From contig NZ_JBGQOG010000003.1 in NCBI RefSeq assembly GCF_052113705.1, positions 248,001-312,000 of the forward strand: DNA of 64,000 nt, given 5' to 3'. The DNA is from JBGQOG01 sp052113705. GTDB taxonomy: Bacteria; Pseudomonadota; Alphaproteobacteria; Rhodobacterales; Rhodobacteraceae. The translations under genes and the position numbers were made by a program. Within the stretch, counting starts at the first letter, position 1. The number at the start of each line of letters is the position of its first letter. Below, in pieces: positions 1-8,796 of this stretch. The notes beneath the pieces are model-generated. The model had not been told where the DNA came from. It saw nothing but the letters and a program-made list of their open reading frames with translations, and did not search any database.

Positions 1-217
1 CCATGATCGCGAAGGTGAACATCGAGTTGAACAGACGCTGCCCCCACTCGGTACCGGCAGAGAAATGCGCATCAATGTGCAGCGGCTGCGGGTTCATCGA
101 CATCAGGCTGAACAGGGTGTTGTCGGCCTCGCTCACCGTGCGGGCCAATTCGTGCCGGAAATGCTGACCGACGTGGAATTCTTCAAAGTAAAGACCGGGC
201 AAGGCGCGTTCCTTCAA
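1..217 (-). CDS. MaoC-like acyl dehydratase, partial (3' end outside window)
   Basis: The visible 72 residues read LKERALPGLYFEEFHVGQHF and continue with a D-N-T-L-F-S...PLHIDA segment, the usual N-terminal hotdog of MaoC-type enoyl-CoA hydratases. The TTG at 217-215 overlaps the TGA of the upstream acyl-CoA dehydrogenase (TTGA), which indicates translational coupling. No better ATG precedes the conserved GLYFEEF segment. It is the third gene of the CoA-transferase, dehydrogenase, hydratase operon. The family hydrates enoyl-CoA, the step after acyl-CoA dehydrogenation. The C-terminal part lies beyond position 1. Confidence 0.8.
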   Translation of the reverse strand, partial: MKERALPGLYFEEFHVGQHFRHELARTVSEADNTLFSLMSMNPQPLHIDAHFSAGTEWGQRLFNSMFTFAIM

Positions 218-1380
218 TAGGATTTCGGCAGGCCGAGCACACGCTCGGCAATGTAGCACAGGGCAAGCTGGGGCGAGATCGGGGCGATGCGCGGGATCAG
301 ACTTTCGCGCAGGTAACGCTCGACGTGGTATTCCTTGGCATAGCCAAAGCCGCCATGGGTCATCACCGCCTGGGTGCAAGCCTTGAACCCGGCCTCGCCC
401 GCAAGATATTTCGCCATATTCGCCGAGGCGCCGCAGGGCAGGTCGTTGTCATATTCCCACGCGGCTTTCAGCGTAAGCAGCCATGCGGCCTCAAGCTCGG
501 ACTGGCAGATCGCAAGGGGGTGCTGGATGCTCTGGTTCTGGCCGATCGCGCGGTTGAAGACGCGGCGCTCTTTCGCATAGGCGGTGGCCTTGCGCAGGGC
601 GGCAAAGCCCAGACCCACGGCCTCTGCCGCGATGAGCACGCGCTCCGGGTTCATGCCATGCAGGATGTAGTGAAACCCCCTGCCCTCTTCCCCGATGCGA
701 TCCTGTTCGGGGATCACGAAATCCTCAAAGAAAAGCTCGTTGGAATCCACGCATTTGCGGCCCATTTTCTTGATTTCTGCAACCGTGATGCGCGCACGGT
801 CAAGGGGCGTGTAGAACAGCGACAGGCCCTCGGTCGGTTTGGCCACCTGATCCAGCGGGGTGGTGCGTGCGAGGAGCAGGATGTTGTCTGCCACCTGCGC
901 CGTCGAGATCCAGACCTTCTGACCATTGACGACATAGCTGTCGCCGCGCTTGTCGGCCCGCAGTTTCAACTGGGTGGTATTCAGCCCGGTGTTGGGCTCG
1001 GTCACCCCAAAGCAGGCCTTGGCGCTGCCCGTCGCCATCGGGCGGATCATCCGGGCCTTTTGCGCTTCTGTACCAAAGACCTCGACCGGCTTCAGACCGA
1101 AAATATTGATGTGAACCGCCGAGGCGCCGGAGAGCCCCGCCCCGCTTTCGGCAATCTGGCGCATCATGATCGCGGCTTCGGTGATGCCAAGCCCAGCACC
1201 GCCCTGTTTCTCGGAGGTGCAAATGCCGAGCCAGCCGTCACGGGCGAGCGCGTCGTAAAAATCCAGCGGAAAGTCGCCGCTGCGGTCCTTCTCCAACCAG
1301 TAGTCGTCGCCAAAGCTGTCACAGATACGGGCCACCGCGTCGCGCACCATCCGCTGATCATCGGTCAGGGTAAAATCCAT
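214..1380 (-). CDS. Acyl-CoA dehydrogenase family protein
   Basis: 388 residues, the normal family length. The start MDFTLTDDQRMVRDAVARI and the FAD/acyl-binding segment CFGVTEPNTGLNTTQLKL near residues 122-139 are typical. Such enzymes oxidise an acyl-CoA to the 2-enoyl-CoA with FAD and pass electrons to ETF. The start is supported by AAGGA upstream, and the gene begins 3 nt after the CoA-transferase stop. The region that usually carries the Y-E-G-T catalytic-base motif reads RESLIPRIAPISPQ here, so the usual glutamate is not seen. Substrate unknown; the neighbours point to a CoA thioester made by the CoA-transferase. Confidence 0.9.
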   Translation of the reverse strand: MDFTLTDDQRMVRDAVARICDSFGDDYWLEKDRSGDFPLDFYDALARDGWLGICTSEKQGGAGLGITEAAIMMRQIAESGAGLSGASAVHINIFGLKPVEVFGTEAQKARMIRPMATGSAKACFGVTEPNTGLNTTQLKLRADKRGDSYVVNGQKVWISTAQVADNILLLARTTPLDQVAKPTEGLSLFYTPLDRARITVAEIKKMGRKCVDSNELFFEDFVIPEQDRIGEEGRGFHYILHGMNPERVLIAAEAVGLGFAALRKATAYAKERRVFNRAIGQNQSIQHPLAICQSELEAAWLLTLKAAWEYDNDLPCGASANMAKYLAGEAGFKACTQAVMTHGGFGYAKEYHVERYLRESLIPRIAPISPQLALCYIAERVLGLPKSY

Positions 1381-1383
1381 GGG

Positions 1384-2586
1384 TCATTCCTTTTCAGGCA
1401 GGCGCAGGGCACCCGCGCGGCCGAGCGCCGCGATCTCTTCATCAGCAAAACCGGCGCGGCTCAGCACGCTGACGCCATCCGCACCGGCGCCGGGCGCCAG
1501 ACGGCCGGGCCGGGCCGGACTGCGCGAAAACTGCGCGGGCACAGCCATCTGCCGGATGCGCCCCTCGGTCGGATGCTCGACCGTCTCGAAAAAGCCGATG
1601 GCCTGCAGATGCGGATCTTCCATCGCTGAGGCATAGGAATGCATGGGCATCGCAGGCACATCCGCCGCGTCAAAAAGGTCAAGCCACTCGCGCGTGGTTT
1701 TGGTCAGCATGATCTGCCCCAGCTCGGCATAGACCTCATCAATATGGGCCATGCGCGCGGCAAAGCTGGCATAGCGCGGATCAGCGGCGGGCATCTCGGG
1801 CCGCCCCAGTTCACGGAAAAAGCGCTGCCAGTGGCCATCGTTGTAGATCAGCGCGCAGACATAGCCGTCCTGTGTGGCGTAGGGGCGGCGCTCGGGCGAG
1901 AGGTGGCGGCGATAGCCCCCCTCATCCAGCGGCGGCTCGAACGTCAGCCCGCCCATGTGATCGGCCATGATCATCGAGAGCATGGTTTCAAACATCGGCA
2001 CTTCGACCCTTTGGCCAAGCCCCGAGCGTTCGCGCTCCAGCACCGCCGCCAGAATGGCGTTCACCGCCGACATGCCAACGATGCGGTCGGCAATGGCCGC
2101 CGGCACATAGGAGGGCGGTTGCCCGGCGCGGATGAAGGAATAGGGAATACAGGCGCCGCCCTGAATCAGGTCATCATAGGCGGGGCGCCCCGCATAGGGG
2201 CCGCGCTGGTCAAAGCCAACGAGCGCCGCGAAGATCAGGCGCGGGTTTGCTGCCGACACGGCCTCCCAGGACAGGCCCAGCCGGGCCATCGCCTTTGGCC
2301 GCACATTGGAGACCAGCACGTCGCAGCTCTGTGCGAGCCGCAGCACCGCATCCCGCCCCTCCGGCGTTTTGAGATCCAGCTGAATGCTCTGTTTTGAACG
2401 GTTGCTGTTGAGAAACATCGCCCCCATGCCCGGCGTCCGGGCGGGCAGAATCTGACGCACCAGATCACCACCCGGCGCTTCGACCTTGATCACCTCGGCC
2501 CCGTAATCGCCGAGGATCTGGGTCGCGTATGGCCCCATCAGAACCGAGCTGAGATCAAGGACACGAAGTCCTGTCAAAGGTCCCAC
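1384..2586 (-). CDS. CaiB/BaiF family CoA-transferase
   Basis: 400 residues, full length for a class III CoA-transferase. The N-terminus reads GPLTGLRVLDLSSVLMGPYATQILGDYGAEVIKVE in two stretches. The family moves CoA from a donor thioester such as succinyl-CoA to a carboxylic acid through an aspartyl thioester. The aspartate expected in this family lies in the YDDLIQ segment near residue 140. Translation starts at GTG (2586), with GGAGGAG 7 nt upstream. It is the first gene of the leftward operon and probably activates the substrate. Transcription likely starts at the divergent promoter next to the palindrome at 2604-2627. Confidence 0.92.
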   Translation of the reverse strand: MGPLTGLRVLDLSSVLMGPYATQILGDYGAEVIKVEAPGGDLVRQILPARTPGMGAMFLNSNRSKQSIQLDLKTPEGRDAVLRLAQSCDVLVSNVRPKAMARLGLSWEAVSAANPRLIFAALVGFDQRGPYAGRPAYDDLIQGGACIPYSFIRAGQPPSYVPAAIADRIVGMSAVNAILAAVLERERSGLGQRVEVPMFETMLSMIMADHMGGLTFEPPLDEGGYRRHLSPERRPYATQDGYVCALIYNDGHWQRFFRELGRPEMPAADPRYASFAARMAHIDEVYAELGQIMLTKTTREWLDLFDAADVPAMPMHSYASAMEDPHLQAIGFFETVEHPTEGRIRQMAVPAQFSRSPARPGRLAPGAGADGVSVLSRAGFADEEIAALGRAGALRLPEKE

Positions 2587-2603
2587 TTTGCCGCTCCTCC
2601 CTC

Positions 2604-2627
2604 ATTTGTACATATATATGGACAAAT
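2604..2627. promoter_or_regulatory. 24-bp near-perfect palindrome, candidate operator
   Basis: Outer arms ATTTGT and ACAAAT are perfect inverted copies. They flank the self-complementary core CATATATATG, with one mismatched base (A, G) on each side of the core. It sits in an AT-rich patch between the GTG of the CoA-transferase (2586) and the IclR gene (2713), where one bound dimer could control both promoters. The most likely ligand is the adjacent IclR regulator. This is inferred from position and symmetry. Confidence 0.6.
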
Positions 2628-2712
2628 TCAACAGCATGTGGAATAAAGATGCGAGACTTCCCCCCGCATGTCAACACGGCTTGCGGGCTTGGCACCCGAC
2701 GGGAGACGCGGC

Positions 2713-3492
2713 ATGACCGTAAAGCAGATTGAAAATGCCATCGCGCTGCTGGAATATTTCGCGGAACGCCAAGCGCCCGCGACACTGGCCGACATCGTGC
2801 GTGACTTCGGGTGGCCACGTTCAAGCGCCTTCAACATACTGACAACGCTTGTGGAAAACGGATACCTCTATGAGCCGACCGCGCGGGGCGGCTTTTACCC
2901 CTCGTCGCGGTGGATGCAACTGGCGCATGCTTTTGCGGAGGGCGAGCCGGTGCCGGAACCGCTGCATGCCATCATCGCCGATCTGAGCGCCACAACCGGG
3001 GAGACCGTCTGGGTCTCGGCCCCCAGCGGCCTTTACGCGCTGTTTCTGGACGTCATCGAATCGTCGGCCGCGGTGCGATACGCGGCCAAGCCGGGCAAAC
3101 GGGTCCCGATTCACATCACCGCCTCGGGCCAGGCCTTGCTGTCGCAAATGCCCGCCCGGGACCGGGACGTTTTGCTACGCAAGGCCAGTTTCGGCAATTG
3201 GGGGGCCAATGCGCCGCGCGATCTTGAAGCGCTCGAGCAGGAAATGCAGGCGGGCCGGGCGCGCGGCTGGTTCCGCTCCGCCTCGAATTACTCACCGGAC
3301 CTGGGCGGGGTCGCGGTGCCCGTCATCTTGCGCGACCGGATCTTCTCGGTCACCGTCGCGGGCCCGCTGTTCCGGGTTGCCGAAAAGGCCGAAGCCCATG
3401 CGATGGCCATTCACGCCGCCATCGCCCGCGAACTCGGGGCGGACTACAGCACGCGCACCCTGCGCGACATCACCCTGCCCCCGGTGTCCTGA
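2713..3492 (+). CDS. IclR-family transcriptional regulator
   Basis: 259 residues from the chosen ATG at 2713, which has GGGAG just upstream. An ATG at 2668 is in frame but adds 15 residues before the conserved MTVKQIENAIALLEYF start. Residues about 5-60 form the winged helix-turn-helix (LADIVRDFGWPRSSAFNIL). The remainder matches the IclR effector-binding domain, including VRYAAKPGKRVPIHITASGQ. These proteins usually repress or activate divergent catabolic operons in response to an organic acid. The palindrome at 2604-2627 is a plausible site, and the CoA-transferase operon the plausible target. Confidence 0.9.
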   Translation: MTVKQIENAIALLEYFAERQAPATLADIVRDFGWPRSSAFNILTTLVENGYLYEPTARGGFYPSSRWMQLAHAFAEGEPVPEPLHAIIADLSATTGETVWVSAPSGLYALFLDVIESSAAVRYAAKPGKRVPIHITASGQALLSQMPARDRDVLLRKASFGNWGANAPRDLEALEQEMQAGRARGWFRSASNYSPDLGGVAVPVILRDRIFSVTVAGPLFRVAEKAEAHAMAIHAAIARELGADYSTRTLRDITLPPVS

Positions 3493-3547
3493 AAGCGCCG
3501 CCCTGAACGCGCCGCCCTGAGAGCGCAGGCGCAACGCGCCCGGCCCC

Positions 3548-4099
3548 CTAGCCCGGCGTCGAGGTCAGGCACCGCACCAGCTCCAGCGAGTTGCGCACGC
3601 CAAAGCGCGTCATCAGCCGATTCTTGTGGACATGAACGGTGCGCGGCGAGATGTCCAGCCGACGGGCGATTTCCTTCGCGGTCAGCCCTTCCACCAGCAA
3701 CATGCCAACCTGACGTTCGCGTCGCGACAAGGCGGCAACCGGGCGCTCGGCCGAGATATCGGCAAAGGTCCAGACCGCGCGGGTCAGCGGGTGGGCGCGG
3801 TCAATCGACTGGCCCCGGACCCTGCACCAGAACAACGAACCGCCCTTGCGCCGCATGATCCGCTCATCGGCATATTGACCGTGCAACCCGAGTTCGCGGG
3901 TCCAGTGCAGGCCCGTATGATCAAATTCATCACGGCTGGGATAGAGGATGGCCAGCGACTCTCCGGTCAGCTCGCTTGGCACATAGTCAAAGATCGCGGC
4001 AAAGCGGCTGTTGAAGCGCAGGATGGTGCGGTCTTCGGTATAGAGCAAACCGATCGGCGCGCAGTCGAATATTTCGGTATCGAGGGGCGGAACGGTCAT
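3548..4099 (-). CDS. PAS domain LuxR-type transcriptional regulator
   Basis: 183 residues. Residues about 5-115 are a PAS fold (IGLLYTEDRTILRFNSRFAAIF, ending VWTFADIS). Residues about 122-180 are a LuxR/GerE helix-turn-helix (LSRRERQVGMLLVEGLTAKEIARRL in two stretches, then SPRTVHVHKNRL). A strong GGGGAGG lies 8 nt before the ATG. It is divergent from the thiolase-ligase pair and is the obvious candidate regulator of it. There is no receiver domain, so it probably senses a ligand or redox state through the PAS domain. Effector unknown. Confidence 0.88.
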   Translation of the reverse strand: MTVPPLDTEIFDCAPIGLLYTEDRTILRFNSRFAAIFDYVPSELTGESLAILYPSRDEFDHTGLHWTRELGLHGQYADERIMRRKGGSLFWCRVRGQSIDRAHPLTRAVWTFADISAERPVAALSRRERQVGMLLVEGLTAKEIARRLDISPRTVHVHKNRLMTRFGVRNSLELVRCLTSTPG

Positions 4100-4182
4100 C
4101 GGCGGGCCTCCCCGTTAGGTAACTTTGCGGAATATCCTCACCGGGCCGCCCCGGTATGATGGCACCCGAACGGGAGGACATC

Positions 4183-5343
4183 ATGCAACCATGTATCACC
4201 GGCTGGGGCCACACCAAATTCGGCGCATTGCACGATCAGAGCCTTGAGGCGCTGATCTGCAGCGCCGCGCGCGAAGCCCTGGATCACGCCGGGGTCGCGG
4301 CGGCGGATGTCGACGGCATCTGGCTGGGGCATTTCAATTCGGGCATGGTCCCCGATGCCTTTGCCGCCTCTTTGGTGCTGGGCACGGATGACGCGCTGCG
4401 GTTCACCCCTGCGACGCGCTGCGAGAATGCCTGCGCCTCCGGTTCTGCCGCGATCTATGCGGCGCTGGAGGCGGTGCGCAGCGGATCGGCGAAAATCGCG
4501 CTGGTGGTCGGGGTCGAGAAAATGACCGGGCTGGACACCGCGGGCGTCACACAAGCGCTCGCCGGGGCTTCGTATCAAAAAGAGGAGCAGGGTGTCAGCT
4601 TTCCGCAGATCTTCGGGCGCATCGCCGGGCAGTATTTCCAGCTCTTCGGCGATCAGTCCGAGGCGCTGGCCCATATCGCGGTGAAGAACCACGCCAATGC
4701 GCTGGCGAACCCGTTGGCGCATCTGCACAAGGCCGTGTCCTTTGCCTTCTGCAACACCGTGTCGGAGAAAAATCCGATGATCGCCGCCCCCTTGCGCATG
4801 ACCGATTGCTCGCTCATTTCGGACGGCGCGGCGGCGCTGGTGATCGTGGCACCCGAATTGGCGGCGGCGTTTCCGCGGGCGGTGAGCTTCCGCGCGGCGG
4901 TTCAGGTGAATGACTTTCTGCCGATGTCACGCCGCGACATGACCGAGCTGACCGGGCCGAAGGTGGCGTTTGAGCGGGCTTTTGACAGGGCAGGCGTGAC
5001 GCTTGCGGACATCGGCTTTGCCGAAGTGCATGATTGTTTCACCATCGCGGAACTGATGATTTACGAAGCCATGGGGCTGAAACCCAAGGGCCGCGGCGCC
5101 GAGGCCCTGCGTGAGGGGATTGTGGTGAAAGGCGGCCGTCTGCCGGTAAACCTGTCGGGGGGGCTGAAGGCCAAGGGCCATCCGGTGGGGGCGACCGGTG
5201 TGTCGATGCATGTCATGGCGGCGCGGCAACTGACCCGCACGGCAGGTGCCATGCAAGCCGAGAACACAGATCTGGGCCTCGTCTTCAACATGGGCGGCTC
5301 GGGCGTGGCGAATTACTGCTCGATCCTGGAGCCCGCGCGATGA
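4183..5343 (+). CDS. Thiolase family protein (acetyl-CoA acyltransferase type)
   Basis: 386 residues from the ATG at 4183, which has GGGAGGA 5 nt upstream. An in-frame ATG at 4156 lacks a ribosome site. The nucleophilic cysteine is Cys84 in ENACASGSAA. The HDCF motif occurs in VHDCFTIAEL, and the glycine-rich GHPVGATG segment near the C-terminus carries the active-site histidine. It belongs to the SCP2-like thiolase branch, which cleaves 3-ketoacyl-CoA or condenses acyl-CoAs. Its stop overlaps the ligase start (ATGA), so the two form an operon: the ligase makes the CoA ester and the thiolase cleaves or extends it. Confidence 0.9.
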   Translation: MQPCITGWGHTKFGALHDQSLEALICSAAREALDHAGVAAADVDGIWLGHFNSGMVPDAFAASLVLGTDDALRFTPATRCENACASGSAAIYAALEAVRSGSAKIALVVGVEKMTGLDTAGVTQALAGASYQKEEQGVSFPQIFGRIAGQYFQLFGDQSEALAHIAVKNHANALANPLAHLHKAVSFAFCNTVSEKNPMIAAPLRMTDCSLISDGAAALVIVAPELAAAFPRAVSFRAAVQVNDFLPMSRRDMTELTGPKVAFERAFDRAGVTLADIGFAEVHDCFTIAELMIYEAMGLKPKGRGAEALREGIVVKGGRLPVNLSGGLKAKGHPVGATGVSMHVMAARQLTRTAGAMQAENTDLGLVFNMGGSGVANYCSILEPAR

Positions 5344-6875
5344 ATCCGGCGGAATGGCTGGCGCGCACCGCACGCTCGAGCCCGCAGGCCCCGGCGCTGT
5401 TTCAGGGCACGCGGCAAGTGGCCGACTACGCAGGCTTCGCCCGCCGCGCCGCGGGCATTGCCGCCGATCTGCGCGCCCGCGGCATCGGGCGCGGCGACCG
5501 TGTGGCAATCTGCCTGCCCAATTGCGCCGACTATCTGCCCATCCTCTATGGCATCCTCTGGGCCGGTGCATCAACGGTGCCGGTGAACCACAAGCTGCAC
5601 GCGCGTGAGGTCGCCTGGATCGTCAATGCCGCGTCCTGCAAGCTGGTTTTCATCCATGATTCCCATGGATTGCAGGCCGCCTGCCCCCTTGGCGCGCCGC
5701 CCTGCATCGCTCCGGACAGCGCCGCTTTTGCCGCGATGAAGGCCTCTGCGCCGCTGCCCTGGCCTGTGGCGATGGACCCCGACGATCCCGCCTGGCTCTT
5801 CTATACATCCGGCACCACCGGGCGGCCCAAAGGCGCCATCCTCAGTGCGGGAAATCTGCTGGCGATGTCGCTGTCTTACCTCGCGGATGTGGATGCGGTC
5901 GCGCCGGAGGATGCCGCGCTATATGCCGCGCCGATGTCGCATGGTGCAGGGCTGTACAACTTCATCCATGTCCAGCGCGGCGCGCGCCATGTGATCCCCG
6001 AGAGCGGCGGCTTTGAGCCGGCCGAAATCCTGACGCTGGCGCGCGCGCTGCGCAATATCTCGATGTTTGCGGCCCCCACGATGGTCAAACGGCTGATCGA
6101 TGCCGCCCGCGCCACCGGCGCGACGGGCGACGGGATCAAGACCATCGTTTACGGCGGCGGGCCGATGTATGTTGCCGATATTCAGACCGCCCTCGAGGTC
6201 TTTGGCCCCAAATTCGTCCAGATATACGGGCAGGGGGAATCTCCGATGACGATATCCGCCCTGTCGCGCGCCGATCTGGCCAACCGCACGCATCCTGACT
6301 GGACCCGGCACCTTGCCTCCGTCGGGCGGGCGCATAGCGTTGCCGAGCTGCAGGTTGTCTCGTCGGACCTTACCCCGCTGGCCGCAGGCGAAATCGGTGA
6401 AATCGCCGTGCGCGGCCCCCAGGTGATGCAGGGCTATCTCGACAACCCCGAGGCCACCGCGCAAGCGTTGCGCGACGGATGGCTGATGACCGGCGATCTG
6501 GGCTATCTGGACCCCGAAGGCTATCTGCACCTGCAAGACAGGGCCAGGGATCTGGTGATCTCGGGCGGATCGAACATCTATCCGCGCGAAGTGGAGGAGG
6601 CCCTGCTGACGCATGCCGGGGTCAGCGAGGTCTCCGTGATCGGCGCGCCGGATCCGGACTGGGGGGAAATCGTGGTGGCCTTTGTCGTGCCCCACGGCGC
6701 GACCCCGCCGGAGCCTCAGGCGCTCGACGCGGCATGCAGCGGGATGATCGCCCGTTTCAAAAAGCCAAAACGCTATGTTTTCGTGACCGAATTGCCCAAG
6801 AACAGCTACGGCAAGGTGCTGAAGACCGAGCTGCGGGCGCGGCTGCTGGCCATGTCGCCGCAAGTGGCGGGCTGA
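5340..6875 (+). CDS. AMP-dependent acyl-CoA ligase/synthetase
   Basis: 511 residues, normal for an acyl-adenylate-forming CoA ligase. The P-loop-like motif FYTSGTTGRPKG is at residues 154-165. The hinge/adenylate motif is LMTGDLGYLDPEGYLHLQDR, and the C-terminal lysine is in NSYGKVLKTEL. The enzyme activates a carboxylic acid with ATP and then transfers it to CoA. It is coupled to the thiolase by an ATGA overlap. Likely substrates are medium-chain or branched fatty acids or an aromatic acid, but the sequence alone does not decide this. Confidence 0.93.
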   Translation: MNPAEWLARTARSSPQAPALFQGTRQVADYAGFARRAAGIAADLRARGIGRGDRVAICLPNCADYLPILYGILWAGASTVPVNHKLHAREVAWIVNAASCKLVFIHDSHGLQAACPLGAPPCIAPDSAAFAAMKASAPLPWPVAMDPDDPAWLFYTSGTTGRPKGAILSAGNLLAMSLSYLADVDAVAPEDAALYAAPMSHGAGLYNFIHVQRGARHVIPESGGFEPAEILTLARALRNISMFAAPTMVKRLIDAARATGATGDGIKTIVYGGGPMYVADIQTALEVFGPKFVQIYGQGESPMTISALSRADLANRTHPDWTRHLASVGRAHSVAELQVVSSDLTPLAAGEIGEIAVRGPQVMQGYLDNPEATAQALRDGWLMTGDLGYLDPEGYLHLQDRARDLVISGGSNIYPREVEEALLTHAGVSEVSVIGAPDPDWGEIVVAFVVPHGATPPEPQALDAACSGMIARFKKPKRYVFVTELPKNSYGKVLKTELRARLLAMSPQVAG

Positions 6876-6943
6876 TCGGGCCTGAAACCTGACCCGCGCT
6901 GCAGCCAACCCGCAGAGGGCCGCGCAGATCACGGCCGGGAACC

Positions 6944-6967
6944 GGCACCCCTTGCTCAAGGGGCGCC
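6944..6967. terminator. Hairpin between convergent genes, likely bidirectional terminator
   Basis: CCCCTT (6948-6953) pairs with AAGGGG (6958-6963) around the loop GCTC. The stem extends by GGC/GCC beyond one A-C mismatch. It lies in the 105-nt gap between the ends of the ligase gene (+) and the dctM gene (-). No clear T-tract follows, so the terminator role is inferred from placement. Confidence 0.5.
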
Positions 6968-6980
6968 AGCCGCAAGGCCC

Positions 6981-8255
6981 TCAGAACATCAGCGACGGCA
7001 GGAGCATGCTGAAGAACGGCACATAGGACAGCACGATCAGCGCCACCAGCATCAGCACGATTGTCGGCAGGGCGGCGCGGAAGATCTCGAAGAGGGTCAT
7101 CTTCGCCACGCCCATCGCCACGAACAGGTTGAGCCCAACCGGAGGCGTCAGCATCCCCACCGAGAGGTTCACCAGCATGATGATCCCGAAATGGATCGGA
7201 TCCACCCCGACCTGCGCCGCGATCGGCTGCATGAGCGGGCCGAGGATGATGATGGCCGAGGCGCTGTCCAGAAAACAGCCCGCAATCAGCAAGATCACGT
7301 TGAACAGCGCGACAACGACAATCGGATTGTCGGTCCCCGACAGGATGTAGCCCGCCAGATCCGACGGCGCCCCCGTGCTGGCCAAAAGCCAGGAAAAGGC
7401 CGATGCCCCCGCCGTGATCAGCAACAACGGACCGGAGATGAGACCGGTGTTGCGCAGCACGACCAGCATCTCGCGCAAGGATATGCTGCGATAGATGATG
7501 GCCCCCACGAACCAGCCATAAAGGCAGGCGGTGGCGGCGGATTCCGTGGGCGTGAAAACGCCCGTGTAAATCCCGCCGAGCAGGATCACCGGCAGCCCCA
7601 GCCCCCAGGCGGCGCGCTTGAACGCCGTCAGGATGGAGCGCAGCGTCGGGAAAGCATCGCGCGGATAGCCTTTGTGCACCGAATACCAGCAGGCATAGGC
7701 AATCAGGATCCCGCCGATCAACAGCGCGGGCAGCAGCCCTGCCGCGAACAATTTGCCCACGGAAGTGCCGGTGACCGAACCGTAGATGATCAGGGCGATT
7801 GACGGGGGCACGATCGGCCCCAATGTGCCCGCAGTGGTGATCAGCCCGATCGAGAAGAACTTGTCATAGCCCGCCGCCACCATCGCCGGATACATGATCG
7901 TGCCAATCGCGATCACCGTGGCGGGCGACGAGCCGGAGATGGAGCCGAACATCAGGCAGGCGACCACCGCCGCCGCCGCCAGACCGCCCGGCAGCCAGCC
8001 GATCAGCGCCCGTGCAAGGCCGATCAGGCGGTCAGAGAGCCCGCCGATCCGCATCAGCTCTGCCGCCAGAATGAAGAAGGGGATCGACATCAGCGAGAAG
8101 TTGTTCATCCCCGAGAACATGCGCATCGGCACGACGACGGGATCAATACCGCCGATGAAATAGAAGACCAGCGCCACCGACATTGCCAATGCGGCAAAGA
8201 TCGGCAGGCCGAACAACAGCAGCCCGAAGAAGGCCGGAACCAGTGCAGAAACCAT
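6981..8255 (-). CDS. dctM: TRAP transporter large permease (DctM), system 1
   Basis: 424 residues from the ATG at 8255. GAGGG lies just upstream and the start is 10 nt after the dctQ stop; an in-frame extension to 8300 would overlap dctQ without family support. It is almost entirely hydrophobic, with about 12 membrane segments. It carries family motifs such as MSIPFFILAAELM, MFGSISGSSPATV and LTPPVGLNLFV. DctM is the Na+-coupled transport subunit working with DctQ and the periplasmic DctP. The three subunits are encoded together, downstream of an amidase. Confidence 0.95.
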   Translation of the reverse strand: MVSALVPAFFGLLLFGLPIFAALAMSVALVFYFIGGIDPVVVPMRMFSGMNNFSLMSIPFFILAAELMRIGGLSDRLIGLARALIGWLPGGLAAAAVVACLMFGSISGSSPATVIAIGTIMYPAMVAAGYDKFFSIGLITTAGTLGPIVPPSIALIIYGSVTGTSVGKLFAAGLLPALLIGGILIAYACWYSVHKGYPRDAFPTLRSILTAFKRAAWGLGLPVILLGGIYTGVFTPTESAATACLYGWFVGAIIYRSISLREMLVVLRNTGLISGPLLLITAGASAFSWLLASTGAPSDLAGYILSGTDNPIVVVALFNVILLIAGCFLDSASAIIILGPLMQPIAAQVGVDPIHFGIIMLVNLSVGMLTPPVGLNLFVAMGVAKMTLFEIFRAALPTIVLMLVALIVLSYVPFFSMLLPSLMF

Positions 8256-8265
8256 GGATACGCCC

Positions 8266-8790
8266 TCAGCTTGTTTTGATGTCGACCGGCGGCGCGACAT
8301 AGGCCCGCCCGGTCACAATGGATTGCAGCACCAGCAGATAGCGCAGCGCCATCAGCCCGCCCGAGACCGGGATGATCAGATAGATATACCCCACCGGGAT
8401 CCGCATCGCGGGAGAGAGCTGCCCCATCCGCATCGTATTGATCGACAGCTTGATGCCGTAAAAGACCAGCACGCTGGCAAAAGCCAGACCGAGGCAGGCC
8501 GCCCCGATCTGAAGGGCGCGTGCCATGCGGGGACCGGCGACGGCGTAAATCGCCTCGACGCTGATATGCGAGGCATAGCGCACCCCCATGCCCATGGTCA
8601 GAAAACTCATGGTGATCAGCGAATACAGGATCAACTCCTCGGACCAATAGAGCGAGTTGTTGAACACATAGCGTGCGATCACCTGCCCGATGGCCACCAG
8701 TGTCGCGGTCAGGATAAGCACCGTGACGAGGATATTCTCGATCCAGTCAATGATGCGGTTCACGCCTTTGATCATCGTTCCGGCCCCCAT
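8266..8790 (-). CDS. dctQ: TRAP transporter small permease (DctQ), system 1
   Basis: 174 residues with four predicted membrane helices. It has the DctQ-typical VIARYVFNNSLYWSEELILY and ISVEAIY segments. The start is uncertain. The ATG at 8790 follows the dctP stop by 6 nt but has no clear ribosome site. The ATG at 8775 (MIKGVNRIIDW) has GGGGG upstream. DctQ joins DctM in the cytoplasmic membrane and is needed for assembly and docking of DctP. Confidence 0.93.
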   Translation of the reverse strand: MGAGTMIKGVNRIIDWIENILVTVLILTATLVAIGQVIARYVFNNSLYWSEELILYSLITMSFLTMGMGVRYASHISVEAIYAVAGPRMARALQIGAACLGLAFASVLVFYGIKLSINTMRMGQLSPAMRIPVGYIYLIIPVSGGLMALRYLLVLQSIVTGRAYVAPPVDIKTS

Positions 8791-8796
8791 TCCGGA

